Source: a virus
Virus record (IMG/VR): IMGVR_UViG_3300031841_001169
Location: 1 to 20,073 of that record
Direction: 5' to 3' (one strand)
Length of the DNA stretch: 20,073 bases
Positions 1 to 6,923 of this stretch are shown here, piece after piece (positions within the stretch are counted from its first letter, which is position 1; each line of letters begins with the position of its first letter). Under the pieces are notes generated by a model. That model was given only the letters and a program-made list of their open reading frames with translations. It made no database searches and was not told the DNA's origin. A program made the position numbers and the translations under genes.

Positions 1-80
1 GCACCATAAATTAAAAGTTTGGCCCCTTGGTTTTCTACCAACTGGCTAGGACTTTTAATACGTTCTAGGATATTCGACAT
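1..80 (-). CDS. Probable P-loop ATPase, N-terminus only (runs off the left edge)
   Basis: The minus strand opens with ATG at position 80 and stays open to position 1, giving 26 residues, MSNILERIKSPSQLVENQGA followed by KLLIYGA. A GGAGAA ribosome site lies about 5 bases upstream of the ATG. The ending resembles the beta-strand that leads into a Walker A loop (IYGxxGxGKT), as in phage RecA-like/Sak4-type recombination ATPases or other AAA proteins. The Walker A lysine lies outside the window, so the family is inference. The gene is divergent from the replication island and shares its upstream region. Confidence 0.55.
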   Translation of the reverse strand, partial: MSNILERIKSPSQLVENQGAKLLIYG

Positions 81-168
81 ATTCTTCTCCATAAATAATA
101 AAAATCTATTTTAAAATAAAAAAATATAATATACAATAGGTCAACTAGATAAATTAACGGAATGTATA
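81..168. promoter_or_regulatory. Divergent AT-rich promoter region
   Basis: This 88-base gap separates the leftward ATPase gene from the rightward HTH-like gene and is extremely A+T rich. For the minus strand, TTGACC (complement of 139-144) is followed 17-18 bases later by a weak -10 (TTTTAT or TTTATT). For the plus strand, TACAAT at 132-137 has a weak TTTTAA -35 at 109-114 with 17-base spacing. A perfect TATAAT at 125-130 has no recognisable -35. These are consensus matches by eye in a sequence where chance AT-rich hits are common. The position between divergent genes is the stronger argument. I see no clear operator palindrome. Confidence 0.4.
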
Positions 169-501
169 ATGAACGAAATTAACCCAGTACAATGGAAGGT
201 TAATTATCTTTGGAGAATAAAGAGTTTAGCTGATAAAGAACTAAGCGTCTACACGTCTCAAAAGATTGAACCTGAATATAAGGAGCGAGAAGTGAGAAGA
301 ATAACCCTAAAGGAGTATATCGAATTTGTAGGTATTGAACCTGCGGCAGAACTGTTTGGCTGTTCGCCAGCATCAACCAAAGCTTGGAGATATGGGATCA
401 GACAGCCCTCTATTAAACAAGCTAAAAAAATTATTCACGCCTCTGGCGGAAGATTAGATTTTGAATCTATCTTTGGACCTGTAGAAGATGGTGTTGAATA
501 A
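169..501 (+). CDS. Small HTH-like DNA-binding protein
   Basis: A 110-aa protein whose C-terminal half looks like a helix-turn-helix of the Cro/transposase type. Residues 48-90 contain a helix (KEYIEFVG), a turn with PAAELFGCS, then a recognition-like helix (PASTKAWRYG) and basic IRQPSIKQAKK. This resembles small HTH-like proteins that sit before primase genes in marine phages, from memory. It is the first gene of the plus-strand island and ends 2 bases before the primase start. The ribosome site is weak (ACGGA about 6 bases upstream); ATG at 169 is the only methionine. It could regulate the divergent promoter beside it or assist replication initiation; neither can be decided from sequence. 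Confidence 0.6.
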   Translation: MNEINPVQWKVNYLWRIKSLADKELSVYTSQKIEPEYKEREVRRITLKEYIEFVGIEPAAELFGCSPASTKAWRYGIRQPSIKQAKKIIHASGGRLDFESIFGPVEDGVE

Positions 502-503
502 AA

Positions 504-2627
504 GTGTTCAATTTAAACGTAACAGCGCAGGATTCTGCGTTGGACTTAGCTCTTGCGTATGCTGAATATGGACTGAGCGTTATACCTCTACAGAGGCATA
601 ATAAAGTTCCGCCTAAAGAATTAGGCAGTTGGGAAAAATACAAGACAGAGCAACCAACGACAGAACAGATAGAGAAATGGTTCAAGGGGAGAAACGATTT
701 AGTTGTAGCCTTAGTCTGCGGTAAGTTTATCGTCGTAGATGCAGATACACCTGAATCAGTTAATTGGGCAGAAGCTAATTTACCAGTAACACCTTTTAAA
801 GTTGCGACTGGTAAGGGTATGCACTATTACTATAACAATCCGGAAAACTTTACAACTTACGTAGCTAGAAGGACTGAATCAACAGACCCAGCTAAACTTA
901 TTGACTTACGCGGCGTCGGTGGCTTAATCATTGCTCCACATAATATACATGCTACTGGCGCCATCTACGAACCTATTGTTATACATGACTGGGGCCTAAA
1001 CGACGTTGATGATCTTCCAGACTTTACTAAAGAATTATGGGTAAAGATTACCGGAGCAGAAAAATTAAACGGTAAGCCCATATCTGCTCCGTTATCAATT
1101 AAGGGTGTAAAAGAAGGAAGTAGAAACGACCAAGCAGCAAGACTTGCCGGCTATCTAATAGCTAAAGATATTAATGTAGATTTTGTAGAGTTCTTTGTTC
1201 AGTCTTGGAATAGACAAAACAATCCGCCTCTTGATCATACAGAAATATCTACAACAGTTAATTCAATACAAAAGACTCATGATCGTAAAAACCAACAAGC
1301 ACCTGCTTATATAAAAAGTACGCATTCAATTGCTGAGCCAACTAACTTATATAGTCCTCCAGGTGTTCTTAAAGATATATACGATTACTCGGAGAATATA
1401 GCCAAGATATCTCAACCAGCTATTAGTATGCAAGCTGCGCTATCTGTTGGATCTGTTGCAGCAGGAAGAATGTATAGAACAGATATGAATAACTTTTCAT
1501 CTTTATTCTTTATGTGTATTGCTAAATCGGGCCAAGGTAAAGAAAACGTAAAGACTGTTGTTGAATCTATATTAGATAAAGCAGACCATTCTGATTTGAT
1601 GGCTGGTGATGGTTATACATCTAGTGGCGCTATCTATTCTTTGCTTAGATATAAACCAACTCATATAACAGTTATGGATGAATTTGGTAAACGTCTTGAA
1701 AGTATATCTAAAGCATCTAACTCAAACAAAGAAGACGCCTTGCAAGTGCTAATGGAAACTTGGGGTAGGTGTCATGGTGTCCTGCGTCCAGATAATTATT
1801 CAATGATGACGCTCAATCAAAAGCAACAAAAAGAAGCTATGGATAGGTCTACGATTAAACCTGCTATTACGTTAGTCGGTATGAGTGTTCCTAAAAACTT
1901 TTACGGTGCTTTATCAACTGGCCGTATTGTTGACGGTTTCTTAAATAGATTTATTGTCGTTGAGTCTCACGTGCCAAGAAGCGTTGGCAGAATGATACCT
2001 TACGTTGAGCCACCTAAATCTGTATACGATTGGGTGACTGATGTAAGACAAACTAATAACGAAATGGAGCAGATAGCTAGAGATAATGCTGAACTAGATT
2101 TTAAACAACGCATACTTACCTTTGATGATGACAGTAGAAACCTGTTAGAAAAACTTGCATACGATTTAGTAGACCAACAAAACAAATTAGAGAAAGAAGG
2201 CTTAGAAGTATTGCTGTCTAGAACTAGAGAAAAAGCTATGCGTCTTGCTTTGATAGGAGCTTTAGCAGATAACAAGCGAGCTAGAACTATTAGCGGTGAT
2301 ATAACCCAATGGGCTATTGACTACGTTAATTACTACGACCAGTTATTAATAGAGTCTTGTAAAGATAAAGTTGCAGGATCTGAAATGGAAGGACGTATTA
2401 AACAAATACTTAGCTTTATTCGTTCTCAAGGCGAGTGGGGTATTAGTAAGCGTGATATTGATAGGCGTGAAATATTTAGAAGTATGAAGTCATACGAAGT
2501 AAAAGAAATTATAGAAAGACTTAAAAACTCAGGAGAAATACAAGAAAAAGATGTAAAGAAATCTGCTACAGGCAGACCAACAAAACGTATTGTTGCAATA
2601 GACCCTGAATTTTTTAACGAGGATTAA
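504..2627 (+). CDS. Bifunctional primase-polymerase / helicase (PrimPol + DUF3987-like)
   Basis: A 707-aa replication protein. The N-terminal ~180 residues fit the archaeo-eukaryotic-type PrimPol fold: an opening ALAYAEYGLSVIPL, the metal pair D79/D81 in VVDADT, H107 in TGKGMHYYY and D134 in IDLRGVGG. Residues 203-260 (EGSRNDQAARLAGYLIA) resemble the primase C-terminal linker domain. Residues 280-500 fit a DUF3987-type helicase ATPase, with a P-loop IAKSGQGKE at 339-347, Walker B ITVMDEF (D392, E393) and a GRIVDGFLNRF sensor/arginine segment near 473-483. The tail from about 630 looks like a winged helix (SKRDIDRREIFRSMKSYEVK). It would make primers and unwind phage DNA. The start is GTG at 504, which follows the previous gene's stop by 2 bases and has no obvious ribosome site, suggesting coupled translation. 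The P-loop has Glu where Ser/Thr normally follows the Lys. Confidence 0.85.
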   Translation: MFNLNVTAQDSALDLALAYAEYGLSVIPLQRHNKVPPKELGSWEKYKTEQPTTEQIEKWFKGRNDLVVALVCGKFIVVDADTPESVNWAEANLPVTPFKVATGKGMHYYYNNPENFTTYVARRTESTDPAKLIDLRGVGGLIIAPHNIHATGAIYEPIVIHDWGLNDVDDLPDFTKELWVKITGAEKLNGKPISAPLSIKGVKEGSRNDQAARLAGYLIAKDINVDFVEFFVQSWNRQNNPPLDHTEISTTVNSIQKTHDRKNQQAPAYIKSTHSIAEPTNLYSPPGVLKDIYDYSENIAKISQPAISMQAALSVGSVAAGRMYRTDMNNFSSLFFMCIAKSGQGKENVKTVVESILDKADHSDLMAGDGYTSSGAIYSLLRYKPTHITVMDEFGKRLESISKASNSNKEDALQVLMETWGRCHGVLRPDNYSMMTLNQKQQKEAMDRSTIKPAITLVGMSVPKNFYGALSTGRIVDGFLNRFIVVESHVPRSVGRMIPYVEPPKSVYDWVTDVRQTNNEMEQIARDNAELDFKQRILTFDDDSRNLLEKLAYDLVDQQNKLEKEGLEVLLSRTREKAMRLALIGALADNKRARTISGDITQWAIDYVNYYDQLLIESCKDKVAGSEMEGRIKQILSFIRSQGEWGISKRDIDRREIFRSMKSYEVKEIIERLKNSGEIQEKDVKKSATGRPTKRIVAIDPEFFNED

Positions 2628-2628
2628 T

Positions 2629-2841
2629 ATGAAGATAGACAGAAGAGCCTTAAAAGAAAGTGTAAGTGATGTAGGTGTTGGTATTCTTATTGCTATACCT
2701 TTAAGTTTTGCTGTATTGAATGTATGCACTTATTTCGAATTAGCCAATCTAACCATCTCAATAATTCAAGTTGCAGTTTTTACAATCGTTGGAATTATTA
2801 GAAAGTATTGCGTAAGAGTAATATTTAAAAAAGGAGATTGA
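2629..2841 (+). CDS. Small two-helix membrane protein (DUF7220-like)
   Basis: A 70-aa protein with a short basic N-terminus (MKIDRRALKES), a first membrane helix at about 15-37 (VGVGILIAIPLSFAVLN), a short loop, a second helix at about 42-58 (TISIIQVAVFTIVGIIR) and a basic end (RKYCVRVIFKKGD). The layout, with proline inside helix 1 and an RKY motif after helix 2, matches small two-helix proteins common in marine phages (DUF7220, from memory). Function is unknown. The gene starts 1 base after the primase stop; a GAGG ribosome site lies within the primase end. Confidence 0.6.
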   Translation: MKIDRRALKESVSDVGVGILIAIPLSFAVLNVCTYFELANLTISIIQVAVFTIVGIIRKYCVRVIFKKGD

Positions 2842-2976
2842 ATGAACAACCCAGAACAAATTATACATGCTTGGAAATTACTAAAAAATTTTTTAGAAGA
2901 ATGTATATCTGAAGGAGTCCAGCCGGATCCAGAAGAATTACTTGAAACAATGCAAAATTTTGAACAGGAGGGATAG
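2842..2976 (+). CDS. 44-aa acidic small protein
   Basis: An ORF of 44 codons plus stop, starting ATG at 2842 and ending TAG at 2976. A strong AAGGAG ribosome site lies 5 bases upstream. It begins directly after the TGA of the membrane-protein gene and its own stop touches the next ATG at 2977, so it fits the operon exactly with no leftover bases. The product (MNNPEQIIHAWKLLKNFLEE at the start) is acidic and predicted helical. I recognise no family. Perfect packing and the ribosome site are the reasons to call it. Confidence 0.65.
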   Translation: MNNPEQIIHAWKLLKNFLEECISEGVQPDPEELLETMQNFEQEG

Positions 2977-3468
2977 ATGGAACAACCCAAACCAAAGATG
3001 GAAAATATTAACGATCAGAAACGAGAGGAACGCGTTGCTGGTTTTATAGAAGGACTTTGGAATGTTAGATGTCATAAGCTTCCAGTATCATACGGCCTAG
3101 ATTACTGGTGCGAAAGCAAAGAAGTTTCTTTTTGGATGGAAGTAAAATGCAGAAGTTTTGGTATAGATAAGTATGACACTTTATTACTTTCTTCTAGCAA
3201 GTTGAGAATGGGTGCTGCTCTATCAGCTGCAACCAACCATCCTTTTGTTATTGTCTACGCTATGACTGATAGCGTATACAGTCATACGTGGCAAAGAGAT
3301 AAGGTGTATGACGTTAGATTTGGAACGGTAGCAGAGCCTATATACGAAGAAGATTCAGAGCCATACATACATTTTAGTAGAGACGAACTTGAATGCTTGT
3401 CTCCGCATCCTCTTGGATTTGATAGAGAAGAAATGGGATTAGTTAAAAATTATAATAAGGATAAGTGA
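2977..3468 (+). CDS. PD-(D/E)XK-type nuclease-like protein
   Basis: A 163-aa protein whose N-terminal half carries a candidate PD-(D/E)XK core: an acidic helix (E17/E18), then YGLDYW with D42, then the strand FWMEVKCR with E55-x-K57. This D...ExK spacing of about 13 residues is typical of restriction- or resolvase-like nucleases. The following region (LLLSSSKLRMGAALSAATNHPFVIVYAM) fits the rest of the fold, where a beta-strand follows a helix. The C-terminal half has no motif I know. A GGAGGG ribosome site lies inside the end of the preceding 44-aa gene. Within a replication operon it could process recombination or packaging intermediates, or degrade host DNA. The fold call is moderate; the substrate is unknown. 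Confidence 0.55.
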   Translation: MEQPKPKMENINDQKREERVAGFIEGLWNVRCHKLPVSYGLDYWCESKEVSFWMEVKCRSFGIDKYDTLLLSSSKLRMGAALSAATNHPFVIVYAMTDSVYSHTWQRDKVYDVRFGTVAEPIYEEDSEPYIHFSRDELECLSPHPLGFDREEMGLVKNYNKDK

Positions 3469-3899
3469 TGGTAAACAGCAGAAACAAAGGCGCTCAGTTT
3501 GAAAGAGATGTAGCCAAAATACTAAACGAATTTTTTGAAGCAGAAGGCATTGATTATCAAACTAAAAGAAATCTAGATCAATATCAAGGTGCAGGACAAT
3601 GTGATTTGAACATGCCTTACCATGCTGTTGAGTGTAAATTTTATAAAGAAGGTACAGGATTAAAAAACGCTTGGTGGAATCAGGTGTGTGAATCTGCGCA
3701 AGGCAGAATACCAGTTTTAATATTTAAGTTTAATAGAAAACCAATACAAGTATGCATACCCTTGCATGCAATTAATACTGAGTGGGAAGAAGATAATAAA
3801 AAAATAGCCTTTATGCCTATGGATGAATGGTTGGAAATCTTAAGAAGAAATTGGAAAATTTATTCTATGTTAGATCGTCTTAAGGGTGTTAAAGATTAA
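3468..3899 (+). CDS. PD-(D/E)XK endonuclease, Holliday-junction-resolvase-like
   Basis: A 143-aa protein starting at ATG 3468, which overlaps the previous TGA by one base (TGATG) and has AAGG about 7 bases upstream. An in-frame GTG one codon earlier is less likely. The sequence SRNKGAQFERDVAKIL (E12) opens the classic resolvase-like helix. GAGQCDL gives D46 and HAVECKF gives E55-x-K57, the full E...D...ExK set. The rest (PVLIFKFNRKPIQVCIPL) fits the later strands. Phages use such enzymes to resolve branched replication or recombination DNA. It ends the plus-strand island and converges on the virion operon, with six bases between the two stop codons. Confidence 0.7.
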   Translation: MVNSRNKGAQFERDVAKILNEFFEAEGIDYQTKRNLDQYQGAGQCDLNMPYHAVECKFYKEGTGLKNAWWNQVCESAQGRIPVLIFKFNRKPIQVCIPLHAINTEWEEDNKKIAFMPMDEWLEILRRNWKIYSMLDRLKGVKD

Positions 3900-3905
3900 A
3901 TTTAT

Positions 3906-6900
3906 TTAGCCAAGTCTTTGTAGTCTCTGAGCAATATCTATATTAGCTGGAGATCCACCTAATAAACTTTGGCTTACAGGAGCTTGCCCAGGGGCTGAAA
4001 TAGCTGGAGTTACATCTGGAAGGTCTCCAAGATCTGCAGACAATCTAGGCTGGGTTGCCTCTCTGCCGATATTCATTAATTCAGATGCGCTTTTTTCCAA
4101 CAGCCCTCTAATGCTTTGTCCCTCTTCGGTTTCTTCTAAAGCTCTTAAGCCTTCTGTAGCCTCCTCTCCCGCTTCTAACGTTTGTAAATAAACATCTCTA
4201 AAACCGCCACGTGTTATGGTTTGCGCAAAATAATCAAGAACTTGAACTATAGAATTTTTATCCTGTTTGGCTAATGCAGAAACTATTCTTGGATTAGAGA
4301 ATACTTGTTTATAAAAACCAAGAGCTGCAACCATCGGCCAAAGCGCTACGTTAAATACATTTAGAGCTAAGGTACCAGCTACAAGAGTACCAGCTCCACC
4401 TGTACCAGTCTCTCCTGCTGTAGCCCTAAGAGTTCTAGAAAAGTTTTTCAAAGATAATGTTAAGTCTTTTCCAAACATCGCTTCTAAAGTATCGTCGCCA
4501 TACATCGTTAAAGCTCTTTCTAAATTACCTGGTTTAAATATATCGTTTAGTTTAGTGCTACCTGTTTGAATACTATCTCTAAGTATTTGATCTAAGGCTT
4601 GTTCTTGTATATCAGTAAAAGCATCAGCAGTAACTGCATTTTTAACTCTTAATATATCTTCTGAGGATTTTGGTCTAAATACTATTTTTACAACTTCTTC
4701 TGGAGATGCTGAATCTATACGATCAAAAATTCTAGCCTTTTGCATGTCTGCAGCCTCAGCACTTACTTTTGCTTTGTTTTTTAGAGAATCTATAAATCTT
4801 ACAAAACTTTGAGGAGCTCCGGTTGTAGCCTCTAGTTGAGGTATTCTTCCAGATAATTCTGCAGCAACTGTTTCTAATTCTTTTACAGTTAAGTTTGGTT
4901 TTAATTTTACAAAATCATCCATCGCTTGAAAAAACGCTGTAGATCTATTTCCTAGCAAGGGTTCTAGTTTTTGTCTATCTTTTAAAACCATGTTTGCAAA
5001 TCTTGCTGGGTTTATAATTCCAGTTATTGGATCTGCAACAGCTGCTTTAGATTTTTCTTGCATGTATCTTCTTAAGAGTTTTTGTCTTGCAGGAAGCCTT
5101 TGAGCCTCTGGTAAAGATTGGATAATAGCTTTCATGTCTCCAGCTTTATTAATTCCAAATACTGCGTTGTATACATCATCACTATCAACTTTAGTATCGC
5201 TCATTATTTTTCGGACAACAGCGTTATCAAAAGGTAAATGATTTTTATAATACTTAGCATTTTCTTTTTTCAAATCGTTAATAATCGCAGCTAGTTTCTT
5301 TTTATCAGTCTCGGTTCCGCCTATTTTATGAAGATTGTTTGGAAGTTCGTTTATTTTTTCGTCAATTAAGTCATATACTTTTCTAATTAAATCTCCTTGA
5401 GATCCTCCATCTAAATTGTTAGCCATTTCTTGAGATCTTACATCTTTTCTTATTTTTATTAATTCATTTAAAGTAACTTTATCGTTTCTTTTTTCTAAGC
5501 CATTTACCAAAGCTGTAATAATTTTAAAGTTAGCGTCATCTGCTCTTGCCGCTATAAGAAAATCCTCATCTAAAGTTTCTTTTATATATCTGTTTATGTC
5601 TGACATGTCTATTTTAAAATCAGGATTAAACTTTTTAATTCTTTCTTCTATAGCTCCATATGCTTGTCTATGATTATCTTGTATGGTTTTGTAAGATTCT
5701 TTGATTGTGGCTTGTACATTTTCTCCAAGTTCTTTTTTGCTTTGTAATATTGCAGAGCTAAAACCTCCGGTCTCAGAAGCAAGATCATTCATCAGTTTAT
5801 TTAATTCGTTAGTTACATCTTGGTCTGCTTTTTCTAAAGCAGTTTTCTTAGCTTTTAGTTCTGATATAACCTTTGAATCTGTTTCTGAAAATATAGAGTA
5901 TTCATCTAGCTTAGCTTTTTGATCAGCTATTTTTCTTTTTAACTGATTTAACGCGGCCATATTGTAAGCAATAATTCCTTGCTCTCTTCTAACTTTACCA
6001 AAAATAGTTTCACCTGCTGCCTGCATTCTTCCTGGTATTTCTCTTCCTAAAGCCCTTTGCGTTGGTATGGCTTTAAATCCTAATTCTTTTACTTCTCCTC
6101 TTTTTACAGCTTGGTTTATTTCTTTTTCTGTAGCTGTTCTACCAAGTTTTTTATCCAGTCTAATTACGTCATCCATACTTAAGCCTTTAGACGTAATATA
6201 AAAATCTCTTATAGTTTCTGTTGGAGCTTTTCTACCAAAAAAAGCGCCAAGAGCTTTTGCTCCTAGCTCTCCTAATCCTTGGCCGGTAACGCCAATAGCA
6301 AATTCTGTTTTTAGTAAATTAGCTAATTCTCCAGCATCTTTATCTTGGAATCCTTGTAATACGTCTACTGATTCCTCAGCAGCCTTACCACCCGCTGCTC
6401 CGATACCAGATGCTATAGATCTGCTTACAGTAGGGGCTTTGAATAAATATTGAATGCCTTTCAATAATCTTCCTTGAGGACTAAGAGCTGCAATCGCTCC
6501 AGCGATAGGACCAATAGCTCCAGCAAAATCTGCGTAGTCTCCAGCGCTACCAAACTTGTTTTCATCTATAACAATATTTTTATCAGACTGTTGATCTTCA
6601 TCCAGCAATCCTTTTTCAATAAGAACTCTTTGTCCTTCTGGAGTGATAGCAAAATCACCTTTAGTTGTTCTAGTAAATCCTGTACTGTCAACGTAAGCTC
6701 TTAAAACGTTTTCTTTTTCTTCTCTCTTTTCCTGTCTTGCTAAAGCTTGTCTTAATCTTGGAACGTTAATACCTGTTTCGTAATCAAAGTATATAGAATC
6801 AAAAAGAGGCGACGCCTCTTTCTTTGCAATTTCTGATTTAAGTATCCTTACTGCTTCTTCTCTTGAATTAGCTTCTACCGGTACTGTAAGATCATCCGTT

Positions 6901-6923
6901 AATCTGAATCTGTAGGTTTTCAT
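3906..6923 (-). CDS. Large internal virion / DNA-ejection-type protein (1005 aa)
   Basis: The last gene of the virion operon. The N-terminal ~110 residues (MKTYRFRLTDDLTVPVEA, then a REEAVRILK helix) look like a small folded domain with a charged helix. Glycine/alanine-rich hydrophobic stretches at about 130-150 and 205-230 could enter membranes. A coiled coil spans about 325-380. Another likely membrane-active segment is at 845-873 (GTLVAGTLALNVFNVALWPM). The C-terminus carries a proline-rich tail and an SLLGGSPANIDIAQRLQ ending. Size, position and mix of coil plus membrane-active helices suit a T7 gp16-like or P22 ejection protein that crosses the cell envelope during DNA entry; no transglycosylase motif is evident. 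The start overlaps the previous stop as ATGA, without a good ribosome site, so translation is probably coupled. Confidence 0.6.
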   Translation of the reverse strand: MKTYRFRLTDDLTVPVEANSREEAVRILKSEIAKKEASPLFDSIYFDYETGINVPRLRQALARQEKREEKENVLRAYVDSTGFTRTTKGDFAITPEGQRVLIEKGLLDEDQQSDKNIVIDENKFGSAGDYADFAGAIGPIAGAIAALSPQGRLLKGIQYLFKAPTVSRSIASGIGAAGGKAAEESVDVLQGFQDKDAGELANLLKTEFAIGVTGQGLGELGAKALGAFFGRKAPTETIRDFYITSKGLSMDDVIRLDKKLGRTATEKEINQAVKRGEVKELGFKAIPTQRALGREIPGRMQAAGETIFGKVRREQGIIAYNMAALNQLKRKIADQKAKLDEYSIFSETDSKVISELKAKKTALEKADQDVTNELNKLMNDLASETGGFSSAILQSKKELGENVQATIKESYKTIQDNHRQAYGAIEERIKKFNPDFKIDMSDINRYIKETLDEDFLIAARADDANFKIITALVNGLEKRNDKVTLNELIKIRKDVRSQEMANNLDGGSQGDLIRKVYDLIDEKINELPNNLHKIGGTETDKKKLAAIINDLKKENAKYYKNHLPFDNAVVRKIMSDTKVDSDDVYNAVFGINKAGDMKAIIQSLPEAQRLPARQKLLRRYMQEKSKAAVADPITGIINPARFANMVLKDRQKLEPLLGNRSTAFFQAMDDFVKLKPNLTVKELETVAAELSGRIPQLEATTGAPQSFVRFIDSLKNKAKVSAEAADMQKARIFDRIDSASPEEVVKIVFRPKSSEDILRVKNAVTADAFTDIQEQALDQILRDSIQTGSTKLNDIFKPGNLERALTMYGDDTLEAMFGKDLTLSLKNFSRTLRATAGETGTGGAGTLVAGTLALNVFNVALWPMVAALGFYKQVFSNPRIVSALAKQDKNSIVQVLDYFAQTITRGGFRDVYLQTLEAGEEATEGLRALEETEEGQSIRGLLEKSASELMNIGREATQPRLSADLGDLPDVTPAISAPGQAPVSQSLLGGSPANIDIAQRLQRLG

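Noticed and set aside
165-170. TATAAT as a promoter -10 element
   Set aside because: It overlaps the ATG of the HTH-like gene at 169, so a transcript from it would lack the start codon's leader and probably the codon itself.
467-685. Minus-strand open frame spanning the HTH/primase junction
   Set aside because: Antisense to two well-supported genes and crosses their boundary; no ribosome site or recognisable domain.
3465-3899. GTG start one codon upstream for the resolvase-like gene
   Set aside because: The next codon is ATG with TGATG overlap and proper AAGG spacing, the same arrangement as its neighbours.
3885-3925. Bidirectional terminator between the converging operons
   Set aside because: Only a 5-base AAAGA/TCTTT pairing across a 19-base loop is present, with no GC stem and no following T-run.
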